A DNA stretch of 64,000 nucleotides from DAOSWM01 sp035380045 (lineage in GTDB: Bacteria > Bacteroidota > Bacteroidia > Bacteroidales > Tenuifilaceae), in contig DAOSWM010000003.1 of NCBI GenBank assembly GCA_035380045.1, positions 1-64,000 of the forward strand. Reading direction: 5' to 3'. Numbering within the stretch: the stretch's first letter is position 1; the number at the start of each line of letters is the position of its first letter. The notes below the pieces were generated by a model, which did not search any database, had not been told where the DNA came from, and saw only the letters and a list, made by a program, of their open reading frames with translations. Below are positions 31,657-40,213 of the stretch, in pieces. The translations under genes and the position numbers were made by a program.

Positions 31657-33763
31657 TCTCCTTCTCCTTATTCCCCGGCCACTCAAGAATAACCTGTGCA
31701 ATATTGTTGGCATGGCTGCCAATGGTTCTGAACATTGAAACCAGCTCAAGGTGAGTTTTTGAACTGTCAACCGATTTGTTAATGTCCTTTTTCAGCCTTT
31801 CAAAATGCTGCCGTTCAAGTTCACGACCAACCTCTTTAAAATCCTGGTATTTTTTTAACATCTTTCTCGCCTTCTCAAGGTTCAGCTCCTCAAAAACCTG
31901 CTTCGATCGTTTCAGCTGCTTTTGCGTAAGCAGGTGGTACTCCTTGAGTTCCATTTTCCCATCCGAAGAGAATTCTGCTTCCGAGTCGAGCCACCACGTT
32001 GCTTTTTCTGAAATGTTTTTTGAAACGATATCGGCAATTTGCTCCAACTCCTTCACTGCATACATAATTTGGAATGCCTCCTGAATGCTTTGCTCAGTAA
32101 CATCCTGTCGGGTTAGGTTCAAAAGGTAGCTGTTAATTTGATCTCGTAAGAAATCAACCTTCTCCTCCATTTGTCCAATTCTTTTTAATGGACTTCTATC
32201 CTTTGAGATAAAAGGAACCAGCATGTCATCAACCATTTCCTGAACAATTCCGTACAACCGAACCACTTCCTGCTTGGCAACCTTTAGGGCAACCGCAGGT
32301 GTTGAAAGAAGATTTTTATCCAAAAATTCAACTTTATACTGCGGTTTACGCTCCTTGGTTTTGGGAACTACCCAATCGATTAGCTTCGCAAATATTCCAG
32401 TGAAAGGTAACATTACCAATGTAATAAGAACGTTAAAAATGGTATGTGCGTTGGCAATTTGTCGAGGAATATTTACAGGAATACTCTCTGAACTTGATGA
32501 AAATAGGTCGGGAGTTACAAGCCTAACCAAATCAACAAAAGGACTGATAATCCAAACCAGCATCAGAATTCCCAACAGCTTAAAAACGGTGTAAGCCATT
32601 GCAACCTTCTTGGCATCGCGGCTAGCATTTAGCCCAGCAATAATTCCGGTAATTGAGGTTCCCAGATTCGCTCCAAGAATAAGCGGAATTGATGCTTCCA
32701 ACGAAAGTAACCCCTGCGATGCCAGCGTAAGCATTATTCCAACAAACGCAGCGCTGCTCTGAATCATGGCTGTGAAAATGGTTCCGGCAACTATTCCCAG
32801 AATGGGAATTTTTAGGTTACTAAGAACATCAATAAAGGGGTCGAATGTTCGAAGCGGGTACATGGCCTGGCTCATCAAGTGCATTCCAAAAAAGAGAATT
32901 CCAAATCCAAGTATTGCTTCGCCAGCAAACTTAACGTTCTCTCGCTTGGTGAAAGTCATTAGCATAAAACCCAGGGCAACTATTAGCAGCGAGTAATCGG
33001 CTAAATTGAACGATATGAGCTGAACGGTGAGCGTAGTACCAATGGCTGCACCAAAAATCATTCCTATGGTTTGGGGAAACTTCAGCAATCCCGATTGCAC
33101 AAACCCAACCAGCATCACCGTTGTTGCGCTACTACTCTGGGTAACCATGGTGATAAATGCTCCGAAACCAGTTGCTGTAACTCTATTCTTCGAAAGTTTA
33201 CCAAGAATTGAGCGGATTCGCTGTCCAGCGCTATGCTTAAACCCGGAACTCATCATGTTAATCCCCATCAGGAATAGGGCAAGTCCACCCAGCAAACCAA
33301 CCACCAGCATTGTAACCCAGTTCTCCTTTTTGGCGTGTGCATTAAACAGCACGAACGACTCCATGTGGTCAGTACGAATTTTTGCGCTAACCTGATACTC
33401 ACCTTCAGTATCGCCAAGGGTTAAAAAGCACTGGGCAATTCCCAGGCTATCAGTCTTAATGTAACGTGGAACAATTCTTGCTCCCTCCGATTTCTCGGGA
33501 GTTTGCACAACCTCGAAGTAAACCCTTATGTCGGGGATTGGGTTTCCAAGGGTATCAATAACCCTTGTTATAAATGGCTGTTTTAGGGTTTTGCCAACTA
33601 CATAATTCTGATTGTTGCCCGAAATTTTACTACCCCCAAACTTCTCTATTCGGTGAAGAATTTGGAACGATTCCAGACTATCGGCTTTAACAATATCAGC
33701 TGAGTGCGCTGAAAACGAGCACAGAAAAAAAATAAAACCAGAAAAAAGAATTTTAAACTTCAT
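31652..33763 (-). CDS. Na/Pi cotransporter family protein with exported N-terminal domain
   Basis: A 703-residue NptA/PNaS-family transporter. Residues 1-21 are a signal peptide. About 25-145 form an Ig- or invasin-like domain (ITRVIDTLGNPIPDIRVYFE, TLGDTEGEYQVSAKI) that is not part of the usual transporter. The membrane core begins near 150 and has the two inverted repeats QSSSATTVMLVGFV and QSSAAFVGIMLTLA that define the family. The C-terminal 170 residues are a PhoU-like helical domain. Sodium-driven phosphate uptake is inferred from the family. The stop codon falls in the last partial unit of the heptamer array. Confidence 0.9.
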   Translation of the reverse strand: MKFKILFSGFIFFLCSFSAHSADIVKADSLESFQILHRIEKFGGSKISGNNQNYVVGKTLKQPFITRVIDTLGNPIPDIRVYFEVVQTPEKSEGARIVPRYIKTDSLGIAQCFLTLGDTEGEYQVSAKIRTDHMESFVLFNAHAKKENWVTMLVVGLLGGLALFLMGINMMSSGFKHSAGQRIRSILGKLSKNRVTATGFGAFITMVTQSSSATTVMLVGFVQSGLLKFPQTIGMIFGAAIGTTLTVQLISFNLADYSLLIVALGFMLMTFTKRENVKFAGEAILGFGILFFGMHLMSQAMYPLRTFDPFIDVLSNLKIPILGIVAGTIFTAMIQSSAAFVGIMLTLASQGLLSLEASIPLILGANLGTSITGIIAGLNASRDAKKVAMAYTVFKLLGILMLVWIISPFVDLVRLVTPDLFSSSSESIPVNIPRQIANAHTIFNVLITLVMLPFTGIFAKLIDWVVPKTKERKPQYKVEFLDKNLLSTPAVALKVAKQEVVRLYGIVQEMVDDMLVPFISKDRSPLKRIGQMEEKVDFLRDQINSYLLNLTRQDVTEQSIQEAFQIMYAVKELEQIADIVSKNISEKATWWLDSEAEFSSDGKMELKEYHLLTQKQLKRSKQVFEELNLEKARKMLKKYQDFKEVGRELERQHFERLKKDINKSVDSSKTHLELVSMFRTIGSHANNIAQVILEWPGNKEKEK

Positions 33764-33894
33764 TCTTCCCGGAATTTAACGCATCTTTCACGTAAAGGTA
33801 AAAAAAATGAGAATTTGCCAGCTATGGCGTTGGCAGATTTATTCTATTATCTATAAGCTAAAATTGAAAATTCTTCATCCTACATTCATTATTT

Positions 33895-34284
33895 CTACAG
33901 GTAGCCCTCTGTAATTCTATTCGCTGGTTGGTATGCAAATGCAGCCGCCAGAAAACCCAAAATATTCGCAACAATATCCCAAAACTCTGCGCTTCGGGTT
34001 GTGAAAATGAAATGTTGGAGTAACTCAACCAGAATTCCGTAGGTAAGGGTAATAGCAGCAGCCCAAAGGATGGCTTTAACCGTAACGTTTCGTTTTTCTC
34101 TCAGCGAGTTGTTCCCCGAGATTAGTAGCAATGCAAAAACGAAGTAGAGTATAAAGTGGATAATTTTATCCAGGTATGGAATTTGTATAAAGGTGACTTT
34201 CTGCACCTGATCGCTGGGAATTGCACAAACAACCATGATAAATGCAGCCCAAACTATCGATTTCCAGTGATTTCTCCAGAACAT
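33895..34284 (-). CDS. VanZ-like family membrane protein
   Basis: A 129-residue protein with about four membrane helices. It shows the VanZ-like order IPYLDKIIHFILYFVFALLL, TYGILVELLQHF and RSAEFWDIVANILGFLAAA, in which the D-K-x-x-H, E-x-x-Q and D-x-x-x-N residues are the family marks. VanZ-like proteins have no settled function outside teicoplanin resistance. It stands alone between the Na/Pi transporter and the divergent ileS. Confidence 0.85.
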   Translation of the reverse strand: MFWRNHWKSIVWAAFIMVVCAIPSDQVQKVTFIQIPYLDKIIHFILYFVFALLLISGNNSLREKRNVTVKAILWAAAITLTYGILVELLQHFIFTTRSAEFWDIVANILGFLAAAFAYQPANRITEGYL

Positions 34285-34362
34285 AATTCAAGGGTTGAAT
34301 TGGAGCACAAGTTAGCACAAGATTTTTAACTTCCAAAAAGGGCTAACCATAATAAAAAAGCA

Positions 34363-34393
34363 TTTGTTTTTATCATCTTGTAACCTATCTTTG
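34363..34393 (+). promoter_or_regulatory. Complete Bacteroidota promoter of ileS
   Basis: TTTG (34363-34366) and TATCTTTG (34386-34393) are separated by 19 bases, a full TTTG/TAnnTTTG match. Transcription should begin about 30 bases before the ileS ATG. Confidence 0.75.
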
Positions 34394-34431
34394 TAAGTTT
34401 TTTAAAAAGAAGAAATTTTATCACATTTTCA

Positions 34432-37400
34432 ATGGAAACCAAGTTTAAGGAGTACAAGGGATTAGATCTGTCGCAGGTGAACAAGGAGATGCTTGAAGCC
34501 TGGGAAAAACACAACACTTTTGAGAAGAGTTTACACATTCGTGAAGGACATCCAGCTTTCGTTTTCTACGAAGGGCCGCCATCGGCTAATGGAATGCCCG
34601 GAATCCATCACGTAATGGCTCGTTCAATTAAGGATATTTTCTGTAGATATAAAACCCAGAAGGGATTTCAAGTTCACCGCAAAGCCGGTTGGGATACTCA
34701 CGGTTTACCCGTTGAGCTGGGCGTTGAAAAAATGCTTGGAATCACCAAGGAAGATATTGGAAAAAAGATTTCCATCGAGGAGTACAACCAGAAATGTAGA
34801 ATTGAGGTGATGAAGTACACCGATTTGTGGGAGGATTTAACCCACAAAATGGGTTACTGGGTTGATATGAACAATCCCTACATTACCTACGATAACCGCT
34901 ACATCGAAACGTTGTGGTACCTGCTTAAGGAGTTGTACAAAAAAGGCTTACTGTACAAAGGAAAAACCATTCAACCATACTCACCTGCTGCAGGAACCGG
35001 ACTTAGCACTCACGAGCTAAATCAACCTGGTTGCTACCGCGATGTTAAGGATACAACCGTTGTGGCTCAGTTCAAGTTGATTCGCGACGAAAAATCCGAG
35101 TTCCTGTTTAAAAATTCAGCATCTGATGTTTATGTGTTAGCATGGACCACAACTCCGTGGACACTTCCATCGAATACAGCATTGGCAGTTGGAGCAAAAA
35201 TACAGTATGTTCAGGTTCAATCATTCAATCCGTATAGCGGCGAACCAATTTCAGTAGTTCTTGCAAAAGATTTGCAGAATATATACTTCAACCCAGAGAA
35301 TGCCAGCATTCCGTTTGAAGATTACAAAACTGGCGATAAGAAAATTCCATTTAAAGTTGTTGCTGAGTTCCGCGGAACCGAGCTGGAAGGAATTCGCTAC
35401 AACCAGCTTTTCCCGTGGGTTAAAACCGAGGGCGATGCTTTCCGCGTAATTCTTGGCGATTACGTTACAACCGAGGATGGAACCGGAGTTGTTCACATCG
35501 CGCCAACTTTTGGTGCCGATGACGATCGTGTTGCCAAAACTTCAGGAATTTCTCCGCTTATCCTTCGCGATAAGCTGAACAGTCCCGAACCTATGGTTGA
35601 CAGAACCGGAAAATTCTACAACATTGAGGATCTCAGCGACGATTTTGTTAAGAACTTCATAAACGTTGAACTATACAAGGAGTTTGCCGGACGTTTCGTT
35701 AAGAACGATTACGATCCCAACGCTCCTGCCGATGGGACAACCCTTGATGTTGATCTTTGCGTTTGGCTTAAAAAGGAGAATAAGGCTTTCCGTATCGAGA
35801 AGCACACTCACAACTATCCACACTGCTGGCGAACCGATAAACCGGTTCTATACTATCCGCTCGACAGCTGGTTTATCCGCACAACCGCGCTTAAAGAGCG
35901 CATGTTGGAGTTGAACGAAACAATTAACTGGAAACCTGTAAGTACAGGAACCGGTCGTTTTGGGAAATGGCTTGAAAATTTGGTTGACTGGAACCTTTCC
36001 CGTTCACGTTTCTGGGGAACTCCTCTACCAATCTGGGTAACCGAGGATAGAAAGGAAATGATCTGTATCGGTTCGGTTGAGGAGCTGAAAACAGAATGCG
36101 AAAAAGCCGTTAAAGCCGGTGTGATGAGCGAAAATCCGCTGGAGAAATTTGAGGTTGGAGAATTCTCTGAGGAGAACTACAATAAAATCGACCTGCATCG
36201 CCCGTTTGTTGATAATATTATTCTGGTTTCCCCATCGGGACAAAAGATGATCCGCGAAACCGATTTGATTGACGTTTGGTTCGATTCGGGGGCAATGCCA
36301 TACGCTCAAATTCACTATCCGTTTGAAAACAAGAATAGTTTCAGCGAGGATTTCCCTTCGGATTTCATCGCCGAGGGAGTTGATCAAACTCGTGGTTGGT
36401 TCTTCACGCTGCATGCATTATCAACGATGCTATTCGACTCGGTTGCTTTCAAGAACATTATTTCCAACGGACTCGTTCTTGACAAGAATGGGAACAAAAT
36501 GAGCAAGCGCCTTGGCAATGCGGTTGATCCTTTCGAAACTATTGAGAAGCACGGTTCCGATCCGCTACGTTGGTACATGATTACCAACTCACAGCCTTGG
36601 GATAACCTCAAATTCGATATCGAAGGAGTTGATGAGGTAAAACGTAAATTCTTTGGAACACTATACAATACCTACTCATTCTTTGCGCTTTACGCAAATG
36701 TTGATGGTTTTAAGTATAGCGAACCCGAGGTTCCAATGAGCAACCGTCCCGAAATTGACCGCTGGATAATTTCATTGCTAAACTCACTGATTGAAGAAGT
36801 TGAGGATGCCTACAACAGCTACGAACCAACCCGTGCCGGACGAGCCATTCAGAACTTTGTAACGGAGAATCTCAGCAACTGGTACGTAAGGTTAAACCGC
36901 AAGCGTTTCTGGGGCGGAAGCTACAACACCGATAAGATTGCTGCTTACCAAACCCTTTACCGCTGTCTCGAAACCATTGCCATGCTGGCTGCGCCAATTG
37001 CTCCTTTTTATTGCGATAAACTTTTTGTTGATTTGAACTCAATCACCGGACGATTCAACACCGAGAGCGTTCATTTAACTAACTTCCCAAGTTTCATTAC
37101 CGAGCAAATCGATAAGGATTTGGAGCAAAGGATGGAGATTGCACAAAGCCTCTCATCAATGGTGCTTGGATTGCGCAGGAAGGTCAGCATTAAAGTTCGC
37201 CAACCACTGAGTAAAATGATGGTTCCAGTGCTGAACGAAGAGTTTGGACGTCAGCTCAAAGGGGTTGAAAATTTGATACTAACCGAGGTTAACGTTAAGG
37301 AGTTGGAACAACTCGACGATTCAGCAGGAATACTGGTTAAAAAAATTAAGCCAAACTTTAAAACGCTTGGTCCCCGTTTCGGGAAATCGATGAAGGAGGT

Positions 37401-37872
37401 TTCTGCTACTATAACATCAATGAGCCAGGAGCAAATTTCACAACTTGAGCGTGAAGGAACATTCACCATAACAGTTAACGGTTCACCATCGGAAATTACC
37501 CTCAACGACGTTGAGATTATTTCAGAGGATATTCCTGGTTGGCTGGTTGCCAATGAAGGCCCATTTACCGTTGCTCTGGATGTAACGTTAACCGAGGAGT
37601 TAAAGCAGGAAGGTTTGGCACGCGAACTCGTAAATCGCATCCAGAATATGCGTAAAGATGCAGGGTTTGATGTAACCGATAAGATTAAGATTAGCATACT
37701 GAAACATGATATGCTTCAACCAGCCATCGAAAATCACAGAGAATATATTGCAAGCCAAACACTTGCAGAAGATATTTGCATGGTAAGTTCAATGCCCTGC
37801 GGATCATCATCAAACGTTGAACTCGATGCTGATTTAATTACGTCTATAAAAGTGGAAAAGATTGTTTCCTAA
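34432..37872 (+). CDS. ileS: Isoleucyl-tRNA synthetase
   Basis: A 1146-residue class I aminoacyl-tRNA synthetase that charges tRNA-Ile. The HIGH-type motif is GIHH at residues 57-60 after PPSANGMP, and KMSKR is at 689-693. The editing domain (TTTPWTLPSNTALAVG, EDGTGVVHIAPTFGADD) and the tryptophan-containing WFDSGAMP segment are present. The C-terminal part, from about residue 930, is the long Bacteroidota-type extension and lacks the zinc-binding cysteines of the Escherichia coli enzyme. By these features it belongs with the long, eukaryote-like IleRS group, some members of which resist mupirocin; that is inference. It leads the ileS-traR-lspA-ispD run. Confidence 0.97.
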   Translation: METKFKEYKGLDLSQVNKEMLEAWEKHNTFEKSLHIREGHPAFVFYEGPPSANGMPGIHHVMARSIKDIFCRYKTQKGFQVHRKAGWDTHGLPVELGVEKMLGITKEDIGKKISIEEYNQKCRIEVMKYTDLWEDLTHKMGYWVDMNNPYITYDNRYIETLWYLLKELYKKGLLYKGKTIQPYSPAAGTGLSTHELNQPGCYRDVKDTTVVAQFKLIRDEKSEFLFKNSASDVYVLAWTTTPWTLPSNTALAVGAKIQYVQVQSFNPYSGEPISVVLAKDLQNIYFNPENASIPFEDYKTGDKKIPFKVVAEFRGTELEGIRYNQLFPWVKTEGDAFRVILGDYVTTEDGTGVVHIAPTFGADDDRVAKTSGISPLILRDKLNSPEPMVDRTGKFYNIEDLSDDFVKNFINVELYKEFAGRFVKNDYDPNAPADGTTLDVDLCVWLKKENKAFRIEKHTHNYPHCWRTDKPVLYYPLDSWFIRTTALKERMLELNETINWKPVSTGTGRFGKWLENLVDWNLSRSRFWGTPLPIWVTEDRKEMICIGSVEELKTECEKAVKAGVMSENPLEKFEVGEFSEENYNKIDLHRPFVDNIILVSPSGQKMIRETDLIDVWFDSGAMPYAQIHYPFENKNSFSEDFPSDFIAEGVDQTRGWFFTLHALSTMLFDSVAFKNIISNGLVLDKNGNKMSKRLGNAVDPFETIEKHGSDPLRWYMITNSQPWDNLKFDIEGVDEVKRKFFGTLYNTYSFFALYANVDGFKYSEPEVPMSNRPEIDRWIISLLNSLIEEVEDAYNSYEPTRAGRAIQNFVTENLSNWYVRLNRKRFWGGSYNTDKIAAYQTLYRCLETIAMLAAPIAPFYCDKLFVDLNSITGRFNTESVHLTNFPSFITEQIDKDLEQRMEIAQSLSSMVLGLRRKVSIKVRQPLSKMMVPVLNEEFGRQLKGVENLILTEVNVKELEQLDDSAGILVKKIKPNFKTLGPRFGKSMKEVSATITSMSQEQISQLEREGTFTITVNGSPSEITLNDVEIISEDIPGWLVANEGPFTVALDVTLTEELKQEGLARELVNRIQNMRKDAGFDVTDKIKISILKHDMLQPAIENHREYIASQTLAEDICMVSSMPCGSSSNVELDADLITSIKVEKIVS

Positions 37873-37874
37873 TA

Positions 37875-37904
37875 TTGTTTTAATCGTTTTTTTACCTATA
37901 TTTA
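37875..37904 (+). promoter_or_regulatory. Near-consensus promoter of the TraR/DksA gene
   Basis: TTG (37875-37877), 19 bases, then TATATTTA (37897-37904), one base off TAnnTTTG. It would give a leader of about 10 bases to the ATG at 37921. Confidence 0.4.
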
Positions 37905-37920
37905 GAAAAAATTTTTAGTC

Positions 37921-38298
37921 ATGGCAGAAAAGACAAGATATTCAGATGAGGAGTTGGCAGAATTCAAGGATATTATTCTGCAGAAACTCGAGAAGGCAAG
38001 GAATGACTACGATATCCTGAAGAGCGCCATCACCATGAGCGAGAGCAACGATACTCAGGACACATCGCCTACATTCAAGGTGCTTGAGGAAGGTGCTGCA
38101 ACTTTATCGAAAGAGGAAGCCGGGAAACTAGCCCAACGTCAAATAAAATTCATTCAGCACCTTGAGGCTGCGCTTGTTCGCATCGAGAACAAAACCTACG
38201 GGTTATGTAGAGAAACTGGGAAACTTATCGATAAAGAAAGACTCAGGGCCGTTCCACATGCAACACTTAGCATTGATGCAAAGAACAACCAGAAGTAA
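37921..38298 (+). CDS. TraR/DksA family protein lacking zinc cysteines
   Basis: A 125-residue coiled-coil protein of the TraR/DksA superfamily, which acts in the secondary channel of RNA polymerase. The helical hairpin spans about 5-80 and includes DDTSPT-like residues at its tip (NDTQDTSPTFKV). The end reads YGLCRETGKLIDKERLRAVP and continues HATLSID. The four cysteines of the canonical zinc finger are reduced to one, as in other Bacteroidota members. Whether it acts like DksA in ppGpp responses is inferred. It sits 48 bases after ileS and is followed by a strong terminator. Confidence 0.9.
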   Translation: MAEKTRYSDEELAEFKDIILQKLEKARNDYDILKSAITMSESNDTQDTSPTFKVLEEGAATLSKEEAGKLAQRQIKFIQHLEAALVRIENKTYGLCRETGKLIDKERLRAVPHATLSIDAKNNQK

Positions 38299-38320
38299 TA
38301 AATTACCTTAAAAATATCCC

Positions 38321-38359
38321 GAGAAGTGGCAGTCCAATTGTGTCACTTCTCTTTTTTTT
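38321..38359 (+). terminator. Intrinsic terminator after the TraR/DksA gene
   Basis: Arms 38321-38331 (GAGAAGTGGCA) and 38341-38351 (TGTCACTTCTC) form an 11-base stem with one G-T pair, followed by eight T. Confidence 0.88.
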
Positions 38360-38394
38360 ATAGCTTTACAAGCTAAATTTTCATTCGTGCTGGC

Positions 38395-39012
38395 ATGAAA
38401 CTATCATTACGAAGCAAATCAATTATTATTGTTAGCCTTGTGCTTATAGCCGATCAGGTTAGCAAATTCTGGATTAAAACCCACATGAGGCTTGGCGAAG
38501 AGTTCAACGTACTTGGAGGTTGGTTTAAGATACACTTCACAGAGAACGCAGGGATGGCCTTTGGCATGGAGCTATGGGGAGCCTACGGCAAGCTAGCTCT
38601 TAGCCTTTTCCGCATAGCCGCCATCGTGCTAATTTGCTTCTACCTGGCATGGTTAATTCGGAAAAAAATGCCAACGGGAGTTGTGGTTGGTATAACTCTG
38701 GTATTGGCTGGTGCCATTGGCAATATGATTGATAGCGCTTTCTTCGGATTAATATTTAACGAATCGTACTTTGAGCCAGCAACCATATTCCCTGCCAACG
38801 GAGGCTACGCAAGTTTCCTGCACGGTAGAGTTGTTGATATGTTGTACTTCCCAATTATTAACACAACGTGGCCTACATGGGTTCCTTGGGTTGGTGGCAA
38901 TGAGCTAATTTTCTTCAGGCCCGTTTTCAACATTGCCGACTCGGCAATAACCATGGGAGTAATTTATCTACTTCTTTTCCAACGAAAAACTATTTTTGAA
39001 CATCACGAGTAG
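38395..39012 (+). CDS. lspA: Lipoprotein signal peptidase (signal peptidase II)
   Basis: A 205-residue membrane aspartic protease that removes signal peptides from diacylated prolipoproteins. Four membrane helices are visible. Conserved blocks are DQVSKFWI (Asp20), FTENAGMAFG, GAIGNMIDS and the catalytic pair Asp148 in GRVVDMLYF and Asp182 in FNIADSAITMG. It is longer than the 160-170 residues of the proteobacterial enzyme because of an insertion around 120-140, common in Bacteroidota. A near-consensus -7 element (TAGCTTTA, 38361-38368) follows the terminator. It starts a pair with ispD. Confidence 0.96.
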   Translation: MKLSLRSKSIIIVSLVLIADQVSKFWIKTHMRLGEEFNVLGGWFKIHFTENAGMAFGMELWGAYGKLALSLFRIAAIVLICFYLAWLIRKKMPTGVVVGITLVLAGAIGNMIDSAFFGLIFNESYFEPATIFPANGGYASFLHGRVVDMLYFPIINTTWPTWVPWVGGNELIFFRPVFNIADSAITMGVIYLLLFQRKTIFEHHE

Positions 39013-39015
39013 AAA

Positions 39016-39699
39016 ATGGTTGACAAACGCTATGCGATAATTGTAGCCGGGGGATCGGGGGTACGAATGAACGTTCGTACACCAAAGCAGTTTCTTTTAC
39101 TAAACGGCCTGCCCATTTTAATGCATACCATCAACCTATTCCAATCCATAAATCCGTTGCCTGAAATTGTTTTGGTTCTGCCTGATAATCAGTTTGAAAC
39201 ATGGGAAAAACTATGCCACGAGTACACTTTTAATGTTCATTATAAACTGGTTGCAGGAGGAGAAACCCGGTTTCATTCGGTTAAAAACGGGCTTAATGCA
39301 ATCGATGGCGATGGCCTTGTAGCCATACACGACGGCGTTCGTCCGCTGGTTAGCATGGCAATCATTGAAAATTGTTTTAACGTTGCAAAACAAAAAGGGA
39401 ATGCGGTGCCCGCAATTCAGCCGCACGAAAGTGTTCGGGTAGGCTCCCCAGAAAGCAGCACTGCAGAAAATCGGGAAAACATCTGGTTAATCCAAACCCC
39501 CCAAGTATTTCGGGTTAACACCATAAAAACATCCTATCAAACCAATTTTTCAATCTCCTTTACCGATGACGCTTCGGTTGCCGAAGCTTCAGGGGAAAAG
39601 ATACACTTAGTGCAAGGCGACAGGGAAAATATAAAGATTACCACTCAACTGGACCTGATAACTGCTGAAGAATTGATACGAAAAGGAGCCACAAAGTAG
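39016..39699 (+). CDS. ispD: 2-C-methyl-D-erythritol 4-phosphate cytidylyltransferase
   Basis: A 227-residue cytidylyltransferase of the MEP isoprenoid pathway, joining CTP and methylerythritol phosphate. It has the nucleotide-binding start IIVAGGSGVRMNVRTPKQF, the AGGETRFHSVKNGL block, HDGVRPLVS and the C-terminal TDDASVAEASGEKIHLVQG with NIKITT. The invariant arginine and lysine of the first motif are present. Start is three bases after the lspA stop, so the two are translated from one message. Its stop is one base from the end of the convergent regulator gene. Confidence 0.97.
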   Translation: MVDKRYAIIVAGGSGVRMNVRTPKQFLLLNGLPILMHTINLFQSINPLPEIVLVLPDNQFETWEKLCHEYTFNVHYKLVAGGETRFHSVKNGLNAIDGDGLVAIHDGVRPLVSMAIIENCFNVAKQKGNAVPAIQPHESVRVGSPESSTAENRENIWLIQTPQVFRVNTIKTSYQTNFSISFTDDASVAEASGEKIHLVQGDRENIKITTQLDLITAEELIRKGATK

Positions 39700-39700
39700 C

Positions 39701-40105
39701 CTACAATTCCTTCTTCAGGTTTTGGATCAGTGAATTTAAACTTTCAATATACTGCTGCTGTCTTTCCATTCGTTCAATTTGGCTTTCAACCTCGGAAATA
39801 ACAAGATTTTTTTTTGTGCTTGTTGAATCTTTCGAGACGTAAACAGGTTCACCGTCATCTTTACCTGTCTCAATAATGTAATTATCGTTTGTCCCAATAA
39901 ACATTTTTCCCTCCCCATCGCATAGCCATAGAGGGTTAACCCGAAACTTTTTTATTAAGTTCCTTAGAAGCAAGGAGCTGATACCTGCCTTCCCCCGTTC
40001 AACGTCGGAGTATGATCCTTGCTTAATTTCGAGAGCTTCACTTAACTCTCGCTGTGTTAATCCTAAAAACTTTCGAATTTCTTTTAACCTATCGCCTTCG
40101 GTCAT
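39701..40105 (-). CDS. XRE-family helix-turn-helix regulator
   Basis: A 134-residue protein. Residues about 5-60 are a helix-turn-helix of the XRE/Cro type (RLKEIRKFLGLTQRELSEAL then QGSYSDVERGKAGIS), followed by VNPLWLCDGEGKMF, a common start of the second domain, and a C-terminal coiled coil (VESQIERMERQQQYIESLNS). A reading from 40231 adds 42 residues rich in F, Y and I that look untranslated and overlap the divergent gene, so I chose the ATG at 40105. It probably binds DNA as a dimer; target unknown, but its own divergent neighbour is a natural candidate. Confidence 0.85.
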   Translation of the reverse strand: MTEGDRLKEIRKFLGLTQRELSEALEIKQGSYSDVERGKAGISSLLLRNLIKKFRVNPLWLCDGEGKMFIGTNDNYIIETGKDDGEPVYVSKDSTSTKKNLVISEVESQIERMERQQQYIESLNSLIQNLKKEL

Positions 40106-40146
40106 AACAAATACTGAAATCGTTTTCAAAAAATAACTAGAATGAA

Positions 40147-40154
40147 CAAAAATA
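40147..40154 (-). promoter_or_regulatory. Bacteroidota -7 promoter element of the XRE gene
   Basis: The minus strand reads TATTTTTG (TAnnTTTG), 41 bases before the ATG at 40105. It supports that start over the one at 40231. Confidence 0.5.
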
Positions 40155-40168
40155 AAATAATATATTGA

Positions 40169-40176
40169 TAAGTTTG
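40169..40176 (+). promoter_or_regulatory. Bacteroidota -7 promoter element of the PAS/GAF gene
   Basis: TAAGTTTG (TAnnTTTG) lies 37 bases before the ATG at 40214 and 14 bases from the opposing element, so a repressor bound here could act on both genes. Confidence 0.5.
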
Positions 40177-40213
40177 CATAAATTGTTTTCTCGTTCCAAT
40201 AACTATAAGAAAA

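Noticed and set aside
31394..31738. A plus-strand frame of ITDHR repeats spanning the N gap
   Set aside because: It is the heptamer array translated in its open frame and then runs antisense into the transporter gene.
34290..34431. T-box leader before ileS
   Set aside because: No T-box sequence or stem is seen; the short leader directly follows a full Bacteroidota promoter.
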